The position numbers and the translations under genes are program-made. Of a stretch of 24,890 nucleotides of DNA, positions 7,200 through 16,766 are shown one piece after another. Source of the DNA: JBBCJT01 sp037190665 (GTDB lineage Bacteria; Pseudomonadota; Alphaproteobacteria; Acetobacterales; Acetobacteraceae). The notes under the pieces were generated by a model. That model worked only from the letters and a program-made list of their open reading frames with translations. It was not told where the DNA came from and did no database searches. The stretch covers positions 1-24,890 of the forward strand of contig JBBCJT010000014.1 in NCBI GenBank assembly GCA_037190665.1, read 5' to 3'. Position 1 is the stretch's first letter. The number at the start of each line of letters is the position of its first letter.

Positions 7200-8499
7200 G
7201 GGCGGTTACATAGGGCGTGCGGCGCGCTGCGTCCTGCCCCTGTTGGCGCTGGCCGGCTGCGGGGCGATCAATCGTGCGATAGACAGCGGCCCGCCCGAGG
7301 GCAGCGTCGGCTACGTGCGCGGCTTCCTCGGCGGCGTGGCGGCGGACGAGCCGCAGGCGGCGCTGGCGGCGCGCGACGTGCTTTCGGCCGGCGGATCGGC
7401 CGCGGATGCGGCGGTCGCCGGGGCGCTGATGATGAGCGTGACCCTGCCGTCCCGCGTCGGGCTGATGGGCGGCGGCGCCTGCCTCGCCTACAACGCCACC
7501 CGCAACGAGGCCGAGGCCATCGTCTTCCCGGCCGGCCGCCCGCAGGCGATCGGCGGCGGCGACCGGCCGGCCGCGGTGCCGCTGCTGACGCGGGGACTGT
7601 TCGCGCTGCATGCCCGCCACGGGCGGCGGCCGTTCGAGTCGCTGTTCTCAGGCGCCGAACAGGCGGCCCGCTTCGGCACCCGCGTCTCCCGCGCGCTCGC
7701 GCGCGACCTCGCGCCGGTGGCCGGGCCGCTGTTCGCCGACCCGCAGATCCGTGCGGTCTTCGCCGGGCCGGGCGGCGCGCCGCTGCCGGAGGGCAGCCAG
7801 ATCACCCAGGCATTGCTGGGCACCACGCTCGCGCAGCTTCGCATCGCCGGCGTGGGCGACATGTACAACGGCACGCTGGCGCAGCGGATCGAGGCGGCCG
7901 CGCCGCAGGCCGGCGCGACGCTGACGGTGGCCGAGCTGCGCGCCGCCCTGCCCCGCGCGGTCGCACCCGTGAGCCAGGCGGCCGGCAACGACGTCGCGTC
8001 CTTCCTGCCGTCCCCGGCCGATCCGTCCGCCGCGACGCAGGCCGCCTTCGCCGGCAGCGGCGGCGCGGCCTCGGGCGGTTACGGCGGGCTGCCGGCGAGC
8101 GCGACGATCGTCACACTCGACCGTGAGGGCAACGGCGTCGCCTGCGCCTTCAGCATGAATAACCTGTGGGGCACCGGGCGGATGCTGCCGGGCACCGGCA
8201 TGATCGTCGCCGCCGCGCCGGATGTGGGCGCGGTGCGCGCGCCGGTGCTGGCGGCAGGGCTGGTCCACAACGCGAACCGCCGCGCCTTCCGCGCCGCAGC
8301 CGCCGGCAGCGGGCAGCAGGGGGCGGCCGCCGCGGCCGGGGATGCTCTTCGGGCGGTGGTGAACGGACAGGCCCCGTCCACGCCCGATCCCGGCCGGTTC
8401 AACGCCATCGGCTGCCCGGGCCTCGTGCCGGGGCGCGAGTCCACCTGCCGCTGGTTCACCGACCCGCGCGGCCACGGCCTCGCGGTCGGGGCGGATTGA
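7198..8499 (+). CDS. Gamma-glutamyltransferase-like lipoprotein, probably degenerate
   Basis: A 433-residue protein with a clear lipoprotein signal (lipobox LALAGC, Cys21). The fold is that of gamma-glutamyltranspeptidase: AARDVLSAGGSAADAAVAGA (57-76), GLMGGGACLAYN (88-99) and, in the normal small-subunit region, SATIVTLDREGNGVA (301-315) and GTGRMLPGTGMI (325-336). At the position of the autoprocessing nucleophile Thr (first T of TTHYSVVD) there is Ser301. The SSM oxyanion motif is not recognisable, since the region reads APVLAAGLVHN. The C-terminal part is only about 130 residues instead of about 190. A structural or pseudoenzyme role is likely, but activity with Ser cannot be excluded. ATG 7198 is chosen because it gives the lipoprotein signal; an in-frame ATG at 7060 would bury it. 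The aminotransferase gene follows 70 bases later. Confidence 0.83.
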   Translation: MGGYIGRAARCVLPLLALAGCGAINRAIDSGPPEGSVGYVRGFLGGVAADEPQAALAARDVLSAGGSAADAAVAGALMMSVTLPSRVGLMGGGACLAYNATRNEAEAIVFPAGRPQAIGGGDRPAAVPLLTRGLFALHARHGRRPFESLFSGAEQAARFGTRVSRALARDLAPVAGPLFADPQIRAVFAGPGGAPLPEGSQITQALLGTTLAQLRIAGVGDMYNGTLAQRIEAAAPQAGATLTVAELRAALPRAVAPVSQAAGNDVASFLPSPADPSAATQAAFAGSGGAASGGYGGLPASATIVTLDREGNGVACAFSMNNLWGTGRMLPGTGMIVAAAPDVGAVRAPVLAAGLVHNANRRAFRAAAAGSGQQGAAAAAGDALRAVVNGQAPSTPDPGRFNAIGCPGLVPGRESTCRWFTDPRGHGLAVGAD

Positions 8500-8569
8500 T
8501 GCGGTCGGCGCGCCGCACCGGCCACGTCGCGTGCGGGGTCGGTAGGGCAGCAGCGCCCGTCCGCGCCGG

Positions 8570-9730
8570 ATGCTGAAGGTCGGGCGGGGCGCGCACGCGC
8601 CGCCGTTCCTCGTGATGGACGTGATCGCCGCCGCCAACGCGCGGCAGGCGCAGGCCGGCCCGGACGATCCGCACGTGATCCGCATGGAGGTCGGCCAGCC
8701 CTCCACCCCCGCCCCGGCGGGCGCCATCGCGGCGGTGGAGGCGGCGCTGCGCTCGGGCGCGCCGCTCGGCTACACGGAAGCGTTCGGCCTGCCGAGCCTG
8801 CGCGCGCGCATCGCGCGGCACTACCGCGACCGCTACGGGCTGGAGGTGTCGCCCGCGCGCATCGCGGTGACGGTGGGCGCTTCGGGCGCGTTCCCGCTCG
8901 CTTTCCTCGCCGCCTTCGATCCGGGCGACCGGGTGGCGATGGCGGCACCGTTCTATCCCCCCTACGTCAACATCCTCGAAGCGCTGGGCTTCGTGCCGCA
9001 GATCATCGAGGCGGGGGCGGAGACGCGGTTCCAGCCGACGGTCGCGATGCTGGAGAAGCTCGATCCGCGCCCGGCCGGGGTGATCGTCGCCAGCCCGTGC
9101 AATCCGGCCGGGACGATGCTGCACGCGGACGAACTCGCCGCCATCGCACGCTGGTGCGACGCGAACGGCGTGCGGCTGATCAGCGACGAGATCTATCACG
9201 GCCTCACCTACGGCGCGGCCGAGGCGACGGCCGCCGCGCACAGCGACAGCGCGGTGGTGGTGAATTCCTTCTCCAAGTACTGGTCGATGACCGGCTGGCG
9301 CATTGGCTGGCTGCTGTTGCCGGAGGACCTCGCGCGGCCGGTGGAGAGGCTGGCGCAGAACCTGTTCATCAGCGCGCCGCATATCGCGCAGGTCGCGGCC
9401 GAGGCGGCGATGGATTGCGATGCGGAGTTGCGGGGGAACGTCGCCCGCTATGCGCGCAACCGGGCGCTGCTGCTGGAACGGCTGCCGCAGGCGGGGTTCG
9501 ACCGGCTGAGCCCGGCGGAGGGTGCGTTCTACCTCTATGCCGATGTCGGACACCTGACCAACGACAGCGTCGCGTTCTGTGCGGCGATGCTGGCTGAGAT
9601 CGGCATCGCGGCGACGCCGGGTGTGGATTTCGACCGGACGCGCGGCAACCGGTTCGTCCGCTTCTCCTACTGCGGGGCGGAGGCTGACATGGCGGACGCG
9701 GCGGAGCGGCTGCGGCGCTGGCGAAGGTGA
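8570..9730 (+). CDS. Class I/II pyridoxal-phosphate-dependent aminotransferase
   Basis: A 386-residue cytosolic fold-type I aminotransferase of the aspartate/alanine group. Visible cofactor-site residues are Asn178 in SPCNPAG, Asp206 and Tyr209 in SDEIYH, the Schiff-base Lys236 in NSFSKYW, and Arg244 in TGWRIGW. GYTEAFGLPSLR (67-78) and VTVGASGAF (100-108) are also typical. The C-terminal NRFVRFSYC supplies the arginine that usually binds the substrate carboxylate. The exact amino donor cannot be inferred. ATG 8570 is the first good start after an in-frame stop (TAG at 8543); no strong ribosome site is seen. It may be co-transcribed with the preceding lipoprotein gene. Confidence 0.92.
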   Translation: MLKVGRGAHAPPFLVMDVIAAANARQAQAGPDDPHVIRMEVGQPSTPAPAGAIAAVEAALRSGAPLGYTEAFGLPSLRARIARHYRDRYGLEVSPARIAVTVGASGAFPLAFLAAFDPGDRVAMAAPFYPPYVNILEALGFVPQIIEAGAETRFQPTVAMLEKLDPRPAGVIVASPCNPAGTMLHADELAAIARWCDANGVRLISDEIYHGLTYGAAEATAAAHSDSAVVVNSFSKYWSMTGWRIGWLLLPEDLARPVERLAQNLFISAPHIAQVAAEAAMDCDAELRGNVARYARNRALLLERLPQAGFDRLSPAEGAFYLYADVGHLTNDSVAFCAAMLAEIGIAATPGVDFDRTRGNRFVRFSYCGAEADMADAAERLRRWRR

Positions 9731-9773
9731 CGGGGTAGCCGCGGGCGTAAGTGTTTTCCGCGCTCGCCTGCCC

Positions 9774-10835
9774 TTATCCGCCCTGCACCAGCCCCCGCAT
9801 GAACTCCAGCTTCCGCTCCACCGGCTCATTCAACACGAACGGATAAAGGTCCGGCTGCCCCATCGCGCGGTTGATCGCGTTGATCGCGACCGTCAGCGGC
9901 ACCCACGCCTCGATCAGTGTCTGCGCGGCGTCCACGTCGTAAGGGTCGAAGTCCACCTTCGCCGTCAGCTCCTTCGCCTCCGCCACACGCGGACGGGTGC
10001 GCAGGCCGAAGGCGCCGGCGGTCTCCAGCGCATCGACCATGTGCAGGTAATGCGCCCAAGTCTCCGCGAAATCCTCCCACGGATGCGCGGTGGCATAGGT
10101 GCTGATGAAGTTCTGGTCCCAGTCCGCCGGCGGCCCGTTCTCGTAGTGGCGCTGCAGCGCGGCGCCGTAATCCTCGCTCTCGTCGCCGAACAGCGCACGG
10201 AACGGCTCCACCTGACCGCCGTCGCGCACCAGCACGTCCCAGTAGTAGTGCCCGACCTCGTGGCGCATGTGGCCGAGCAGCGTGCGGTACGGTTCGCGCA
10301 TCTCGACGCGCCGCTTCTCCCGCTCCGCATCGTCCGCCTCGGCGATGTTGATGGTGATCACGCCCAACGCGTGGCCGGTCAGCACCTTCGTCACGCTGCC
10401 ATCGGCGGCGACCGTGTCGGCGAGGAAGTCGAAGACCAGCCCGCCCTCGGGTGCCTCGGCCACAGTCGGGCGCGGCAGGTTCCAGCGGATCAGCGAGTAG
10501 AACAGATACCGCTTCGCCGCCTCCATCTTCGCCCAGCGCGCCGCGTTACCCTCCACCGTCAGGTCGGGAATGGTGCGCGTGTGCCGGCAGGACTCGCACA
10601 GTGTCGCCCCCTCCTCCGCCGGCACCAGCCAGTTGCAGGCGATCGTCTCGGCGTTGTCGCAGAGCAGGAAGCGTCGCTCCGGATCGGCGAGCGCGATCCA
10701 TTGCGCATCGTCCGGCTCGATCGCGGACAGCACGGTCCGGTCGGGGATGTAGCCGAGCCGGTGGCCGCACTGCACGCAGCCGACATTGTCGAAATGCGTG
10801 GTCTGGCCGCAGGACTGGCACTCGAACAGCCGCAT
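9774..10835 (-). CDS. Zinc-ribbon putative zinc-binding metallopeptidase
   Basis: A protein of 353 residues from ATG 10835 (a GTG three codons upstream, at 10844, would overlap the glgX stop). It starts with a zinc ribbon, Cys6-x2-Cys9 and Cys20-x2-Cys23, and has further cysteines at 59, 67, 80 and 83. The middle carries HEVGHYYW (192-199), an HExxH zinc site, and HPWEDFAETWAHYLH (251-265) probably gives the third, glutamate ligand. This layout matches a bacterial family annotated as putative zinc-binding peptidases; I know of no characterised substrate. No signal peptide is present, so it is probably cytosolic. The ATG lies one base after the glgX stop, so the two genes are almost certainly one transcript. 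The 43-base gap to the convergent aminotransferase gene holds nothing notable. Confidence 0.85.
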   Translation of the reverse strand: MRLFECQSCGQTTHFDNVGCVQCGHRLGYIPDRTVLSAIEPDDAQWIALADPERRFLLCDNAETIACNWLVPAEEGATLCESCRHTRTIPDLTVEGNAARWAKMEAAKRYLFYSLIRWNLPRPTVAEAPEGGLVFDFLADTVAADGSVTKVLTGHALGVITINIAEADDAEREKRRVEMREPYRTLLGHMRHEVGHYYWDVLVRDGGQVEPFRALFGDESEDYGAALQRHYENGPPADWDQNFISTYATAHPWEDFAETWAHYLHMVDALETAGAFGLRTRPRVAEAKELTAKVDFDPYDVDAAQTLIEAWVPLTVAINAINRAMGQPDLYPFVLNEPVERKLEFMRGLVQGG

Positions 10836-10836
10836 C

Positions 10837-12972
<2,136 letters not shown>

Positions 12973-12980
12973 GCGGTCTG

Positions 12981-12987
12981 TCTCCCC
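12981..12987 (-). promoter_or_regulatory. Ribosome binding site supporting a TTG start for glgX
   Basis: Read on the minus strand, GGGGAGA stands eight bases upstream of TTG 12972. The upstream GTG at 13023 is preceded only by a weak CGGAACG. This decides between the two possible starts, though not conclusively. Confidence 0.5.
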
Positions 12988-13047
12988 GGTTCCAAGGCGT
13001 GACTGCGACAACGCCGCGCCCACGCTTTCGTTCCGCAGTGCAGCGAC

Positions 13048-13080
13048 GCTTCGTCAGGGGGCGAAGCACGTTCCGCGGAA
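13048..13080. promoter_or_regulatory. Candidate operator: two palindromes between glgX and the ArsR-type gene
   Basis: GCTTCG (13048-13053) and CGAAGC (13062-13067) form an inverted repeat. TTCCGCGGAA (13071-13080) is a perfect 10-base palindrome ending 19 bases before the ArsR-type start. Winged-helix dimers bind such symmetric sites, so autoregulation and/or control of the divergent glgX is possible. No clear -35/-10 pair was recognised. This is inference from position and symmetry only. Confidence 0.3.
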
Positions 13081-13099
13081 AGCGCGCTAGTCTGTCCGG

Positions 13100-13783
13100 A
13101 TGGTAACGACTTCCGCTCTTGCCGGCATGGCCTCGCTGCTCGCCGATCCGGCGCGCGCGGCGATGCTGCAGGCCCTGATGGGCGGCGAGGCGCTGACGGC
13201 CGGCGAGCTTGCGAAAGTCGCCGGCATCACCGCCCCGACCGCAAGTGCGCATCTGTCCCGGCTGGCCGAAGGCGGACTGGTCGCCGTTCACGCGCAGGGC
13301 CGCCATCGCTATCACCGCGTCGCCACCGATGATGTCGCGCGCGCGATCGAAGGGATGATGGGCCTCGCCGCCGTCGCATCCCCACGCGCCCCCTGGCGCG
13401 GCGGAGAGACGTTGCGGCAGGCGAGGACGTGCTGGGATCACTTCGCGGGGCGGCTCGGCGTGGCGATCCACGCCGCGCTGCGGCCGGATCTGGAGCCGGT
13501 CGCGGGCGGATGGGCCCTGAGCGACAGCGGCGCGCGACGCCTGCGCGCCGTGGGCGTCGATCTGGACCGGGCCCACACCGCCGCGAGTTTCTGTCGCGAC
13601 TGCATGGACTGGAGCGAGCGGCGCCCGCATCTGGGTGGCGGCCTCGCGCGCGGCATTGCCGAGACATGCTTCGCCCAGGGCTGGGTCCGCCGCGCGCCGG
13701 GCGACGGCCTGTCGCGCCGCTGCGTCAACGTCACCCCGGAAGGCGCGCGCGTGCTGCGGGAGGCGCTGCGGGTCACCCTTTGA
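13100..13783 (+). CDS. ArsR family winged-helix transcriptional regulator with cysteine-bearing C-terminal domain
   Basis: A 227-residue regulator. Residues 8-75 form an ArsR-type winged helix: LADPARAAMLQALM (14-27), the recognition helix in ITAPTASAHLSRLAEGGLV (43-61) and the wing around HAQGRHRYHRV (64-74). The region after about 100 is longer than in small metal sensors. It contains ARTCWDHFAGRLG (108-120) and FCRDCMDWSERRPHLGG (164-180), a layout I have seen in ArsR-type regulators of unknown signal. Cys111, Cys165 and Cys168 could sense metal or redox state, but the classical ELCVCDL metal site is absent. It diverges from glgX. Repeats before (13048-13080) and after (13785-13816) the gene may be its operator and terminator. 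The start at ATG 13100 lacks a strong ribosome site; Met10 is an alternative. Confidence 0.88.
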   Translation: MVTTSALAGMASLLADPARAAMLQALMGGEALTAGELAKVAGITAPTASAHLSRLAEGGLVAVHAQGRHRYHRVATDDVARAIEGMMGLAAVASPRAPWRGGETLRQARTCWDHFAGRLGVAIHAALRPDLEPVAGGWALSDSGARRLRAVGVDLDRAHTAASFCRDCMDWSERRPHLGGGLARGIAETCFAQGWVRRAPGDGLSRRCVNVTPEGARVLREALRVTL

Positions 13784-13784
13784 A

Positions 13785-13816
13785 CATCCATCCGCGGGGA
13801 TGGTGACAGATGGATG
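13785..13816. terminator. Inverted repeat just after the ArsR-type gene
   Basis: CATCCATC (13785-13792) is perfectly complementary to GATGGATG (13809-13816). Alternatively CCATCC (13788-13793) pairs with GGATGG (13798-13803). The repeat begins two bases after the stop codon. No T-run follows, so it is at best a weak or factor-dependent terminator. Confidence 0.4.
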
Positions 13817-13950
13817 AAACCGAGCGCGTCAGCGGGCTTTACGTCATATTCGTGCAATAGAATCAGCGGCTTGATTTGCCTGTGCCCGAGCACGTGGCCT
13901 GATACTTGCAGCCCCGCCCCTTCGCTATCAAACGTCATTAAGGGGCCATC

Positions 13951-14571
13951 ATGAAACTACCCAAAGTCCTGCTCCTGGGCGCTGCCGCGCTTCTTCTTCC
14001 CGTCGCGGCGCAGGCAGCGGCCATCACCATCACGACGCCGGCTTCCATCGGCGGCGTGTCCGGCACGGGCTTCGTCGTCGGCTACTCCTTCACCGCAGCG
14101 CAGGACATCCGCGTCACCGCGCTCGGCGCGTATGATGAAGGCAGGGACGGCATCGTCGCCGATGTCGGCCTGTATGATGCGACCGGCGCGCTGCTGGCCA
14201 GCATCGGCATCACCGCCGCCTCCACGCTGGACGGCTACTTCCGGTTCGAGAGCATCGCTCCGATCCTGCTGACCGCCGGCGCCACCTATGTGCTCGGCAG
14301 CTACTCCACCGATCCCAAGGCGTTCGTGAACGCGAACTACGGCGGGCTGACCTACACCGTGGATCCGCTGATCAGCCTGAACCGCAACCGCGACCTGCCG
14401 TTCGCCACTGGCCTCGCCTATCCCTCGCGCGAGCCGTCCAACACGCACGCGGGCTCCTTCGGTCCGAACTTCCAGTTCGAGACGGTCTCCGTGCCGGAAC
14501 CCGCGGCCGTGGCGCTGTTCGGCATCGGTCTCCTCGGCCTCGCGTTCGCGCGGCGCCAGCGGCAGGCGTAA
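13951..14571 (+). CDS. PEP-CTERM sorting domain-containing exported protein
   Basis: A 206-residue surface protein. A Sec signal peptide (MKLPKVLLLGAAALLLPVAAQA) precedes a beta-rich, Gly/Thr/Ala-rich ectodomain resembling DUF4082-type repeats (SYSFTAAQDIRVTALGAYD-like pattern, 44-62). The tail is a textbook PEP-CTERM signal: VPEP at 181-184, then the hydrophobic AAVALFGIGLLGLAFA and the basic RRQRQA. Such tails are recognised by an exosortase (EpsH family), usually alongside exopolysaccharide production; no exosortase gene is in the window. Start: AAGGGG (13940-13945) is five bases before ATG 13951. The 167 bases upstream are visibly richer in A+T than the genes and probably hold the promoter, though I could not define its boxes. 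Function of the ectodomain is unknown. Confidence 0.93.
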   Translation: MKLPKVLLLGAAALLLPVAAQAAAITITTPASIGGVSGTGFVVGYSFTAAQDIRVTALGAYDEGRDGIVADVGLYDATGALLASIGITAASTLDGYFRFESIAPILLTAGATYVLGSYSTDPKAFVNANYGGLTYTVDPLISLNRNRDLPFATGLAYPSREPSNTHAGSFGPNFQFETVSVPEPAAVALFGIGLLGLAFARRQRQA

Positions 14572-14588
14572 GCCCGGCGTGCCGGAGC

Positions 14589-14624
14589 GGTTTCATCTGT
14601 GCCGGCGACGGCGCAGATGAAACC
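14589..14624. terminator. Long stem-loop after the PEP-CTERM gene
   Basis: GGTTTCATCTGTGCCG (14589-14604) pairs with CGGCGCAGATGAAACC (14609-14624) over 16 base pairs, with one G-U in RNA, around a GCGA loop (a GNRA tetraloop). It begins 17 bases after the stop codon. No T-run follows, so it may act as a terminator or as a 3' mRNA stabiliser. It could equally be a member of a repeat family in this genome. Confidence 0.6.
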
Positions 14625-14681
14625 CTCGGACGCTTCGCCTTTGCGCGCCGACTCCCTGCCGGAAGACGCTAGGGTTCGCGG

Positions 14682-15221
14682 ATGGACATCCCGACCCTGC
14701 GCACCGCGCGGCTGATCCTGCGCGGCTTCCGCGAAGCCGATCTCGACGCCTTCGCCGACATGCAGGCCGATGCGGAGGTGATGCGCTATCTCGGCGCCGG
14801 CCCCGCCGCCGGCAAGCCGCGAACGCGCGCCGAGACATGGGGCGCGATGTGCGGCTTCATGGGCATGTGGGCGCTGCGCGGCTACGGCACCTGGGCCGTG
14901 GAGGATGCTGCGAGCGGCGCGTTCATCGGCCGCGCCGGAATCCTGCATCCGCTGGAGTGGCCGGAACCGGAACTCGCGTACACGCTGGCGCGCCCGGCCT
15001 GGGGACGCGGCTACGCCACCGAGGCCTGCGCGGCGGCGCGCGACTGGGCGTTCGATACGCTCGGCTGGGAGCGGCTGGCGTCGTTCGTGAAGCGCGGCAA
15101 CGCCGCATCGTCGCGCGTGCTGGAAAAGCTGGGCGCGGTGAACGAGGGCGAGACGGAGGTGCTGGGTATCACCTGCGGACTCTGGGTCCACTACCGGCCC
15201 GGACGCGGCCCCGTGGCGTAG
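14682..15221 (+). CDS. GNAT family N-acetyltransferase (RimJ/RimL type)
   Basis: A 179-residue acetyl-CoA-dependent acyltransferase. The start TLRTARLILRGFREADLDAF (5-24) is the usual beginning of the RimJ/RimL-like group. The acetyl-CoA pyrophosphate loop is RPAWGRGYATEA (104-115), and RGNAASSRVLEKLGA (138-152) is the conserved final helix motif. Members acetylate ribosomal protein N-termini, small amines or antibiotics; the substrate cannot be told here. No signal peptide, so cytosolic. It lies 110 bases after the PEP-CTERM gene, separated by the stem-loop at 14589-14624, and ends facing gabD. Confidence 0.93.
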   Translation: MDIPTLRTARLILRGFREADLDAFADMQADAEVMRYLGAGPAAGKPRTRAETWGAMCGFMGMWALRGYGTWAVEDAASGAFIGRAGILHPLEWPEPELAYTLARPAWGRGYATEACAAARDWAFDTLGWERLASFVKRGNAASSRVLEKLGAVNEGETEVLGITCGLWVHYRPGRGPVA

Positions 15222-15228
15222 ACAGGCG

Positions 15229-15260
15229 AAGGGCCTTCCCCCTTTCGGAAGAAGGCCCTT
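15229..15260. terminator. Bidirectional terminator-like hairpin between the GNAT gene and gabD
   Basis: AAGGGCCTTC (15229-15238) pairs perfectly with GAAGGCCCTT (15251-15260) around a 12-base loop, in the 66-base gap between convergent genes. The stem ends in TT on the plus strand and, by symmetry, on the minus strand. It can therefore serve both genes. Confidence 0.65.
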
Positions 15261-15287
15261 GCCGGTGTCCCGGTCAGGACGTGGCGA

Positions 15288-16766
15288 TCAGGTGCCGATG
15301 CCGCTGAGCGAGAGGTACTTGGTCTCGAGGTAGTCCTCGATCCCGTACTTGGAACCCTCGCGGCCGAGGCCCGACTGCTTCACGCCGCCGAAGGGCGCGA
15401 CCTCGGTGGAGATGATGCCGTCGTTCACGCCGATGATGCCGCTCTCCAGCGCCTCGGAGACGCGGAAGATGCGGCCCACGTCGCGCGAGTAGAAGTAGGA
15501 GGCGAGGCCGAACTCACTGTCGTTCGCGAGCTTGATCGCCTCCTCCTCCGTCTTGAAGCGGAACAGCGGGGCGAGCGGGCCGAACGTCTCCTCGCGGAAG
15601 GCGAGCGCGTCGTGCGGCACGTCCACCAGGATGGTTGGCTGGAAGAAGTTGCCGCCCTTCTCGTGGCGCTTGCCGCCGGTCAGGACCTTCGCGCCCTTCT
15701 TGGTGGCGTCCGCGATGTGCTCCTCGACCTTGGCGACCGCGTCCTTGTTGATCAGCGGGCCCTGGGTCACGCCGGCCTCGGTGCCGGGGCCGACCTTCAG
15801 CCCTTCGACCGCCGCCTTGAGCTTGGCGGCGAACGCATCATAGACGCCGTCCTGCACCAGCAGGCGGTTCGCGCAGACGCAGGTCTGGCCGGTGTTGCGG
15901 TACTTGGACGCCATTGCGCCCTGCACCGCCGCGTCCAGATCGGCATCGTCGAACACGATGAAGGGCGCGTTGCCGCCCAGCTCCATCGAGGTCTTCTTGA
16001 TCGTGCTCGCGCACTGCTGCAGCAGCAGCCGGCCGACCTCGGTCGATCCGGTGAAGCTGAACTTGCGCACCAGCGGGTTGGTGGTCAGTTCCTTGCCGGT
16101 CTCGCCGGCCGGGCCGGTGATGATGTTGCACACGCCGGCCGGCATGCCCGCGCGTTCGGCAAGCACCGCGATCGCGAGCGCGGAGAACGGCGTCTGGCTC
16201 GCCGGGCGCACCACGCCGGTGCAGCCTGCCGCCCAGCCCGGGCCGGCCTTGCGGGTGATCATCGCGGCGGGGAAGTTCCAGGGCGTCACCGCGGCGAAGA
16301 CGCCGATCGGCTCCTTCATCACCAGGATGCGCTTGCCCTTCACCGTCTGCGGGATCGTGTCGCCATAGACACGCTTGCCTTCCTCGGCGAACCACTCGAT
16401 GAAGGAGGCGGCATAGGCGATCTCGCCCTTCGCCTCGGCGAGCGGCTTGCCCTGCTCGGCGGTCATGATCAGGGCAAGGTCATCGGTGTTCGCAATCATC
16501 AGGTCGAACAGCTTGCGCAGGATCGCCGCACGTTCCTTCGCGAGCAGCGCGCGCCACGCCGGCAGCGCACGATTCGCCGCCTCGATGGCGCGGCGGGTCT
16601 CGGCCGCCCCCATCGCCGGCACCTTGCCCAGCACCTCGCCAGTGGCCGGGTTGACGACATCGAAGGTCTTGCCGGAATCGGCCTCGACCCATTTGCCATC
16701 GATGAAATTGGCCTGGCGGAACAGGCTGGGATCCTTCAGCTCCAGCGGAGCCGCGGGGTTCAGCAT
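15288..16766 (-). CDS. gabD: Succinate-semialdehyde dehydrogenase GabD
   Basis: A 492-residue aldehyde dehydrogenase, the normal length for GabD, which oxidises succinate semialdehyde to succinate with NAD(P)+ in GABA breakdown. The general base is Glu262 in SMELGGNAPFIVFDD. The nucleophile is Cys296 in NTGQTCVCANR, with the second cysteine (Cys298) typical of GabD. TPWNFPAAM (161-169) and FTGSTEVGR (238-246) are family motifs. Odd feature: the normally invariant cofactor-contact Lys in VVKPASQTP is Arg187 (VVRPASQTP), and AGPGWAAGCTG (174-184) differs from the usual AGPALAAGCT. The start is ATG 16766, with AAGGAGG at 16780-16774 seven bases upstream; the frame open to 16859 is an extension without support. 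No gabT lies in the window; it diverges from tamA. Confidence 0.93.
   Translation of the reverse strand: MLNPAAPLELKDPSLFRQANFIDGKWVEADSGKTFDVVNPATGEVLGKVPAMGAAETRRAIEAANRALPAWRALLAKERAAILRKLFDLMIANTDDLALIMTAEQGKPLAEAKGEIAYAASFIEWFAEEGKRVYGDTIPQTVKGKRILVMKEPIGVFAAVTPWNFPAAMITRKAGPGWAAGCTGVVRPASQTPFSALAIAVLAERAGMPAGVCNIITGPAGETGKELTTNPLVRKFSFTGSTEVGRLLLQQCASTIKKTSMELGGNAPFIVFDDADLDAAVQGAMASKYRNTGQTCVCANRLLVQDGVYDAFAAKLKAAVEGLKVGPGTEAGVTQGPLINKDAVAKVEEHIADATKKGAKVLTGGKRHEKGGNFFQPTILVDVPHDALAFREETFGPLAPLFRFKTEEEAIKLANDSEFGLASYFYSRDVGRIFRVSEALESGIIGVNDGIISTEVAPFGGVKQSGLGREGSKYGIEDYLETKYLSLSGIGT

Noticed and set aside
5839..7620. Upstream extension of the dsbA-like frame to 833 residues
   Set aside because: The extension is an out-of-frame reading of the M48 gene and beyond. 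The DsbA-like protein has its own signal peptide at an ATG coupled to the protease stop.
5805..8126. Plus-strand open frame of 773 residues over the M48 protease and lipoprotein genes
   Set aside because: Antisense to the protease and out of frame with the lipoprotein gene; low-complexity Arg/Ala composition.
13860..13900. Possible sigma70-like promoter before the PEP-CTERM gene (TTGCCT ... GATACT)
   Set aside because: The match is poor and the spacing about 19 bases; it could not be told from chance.
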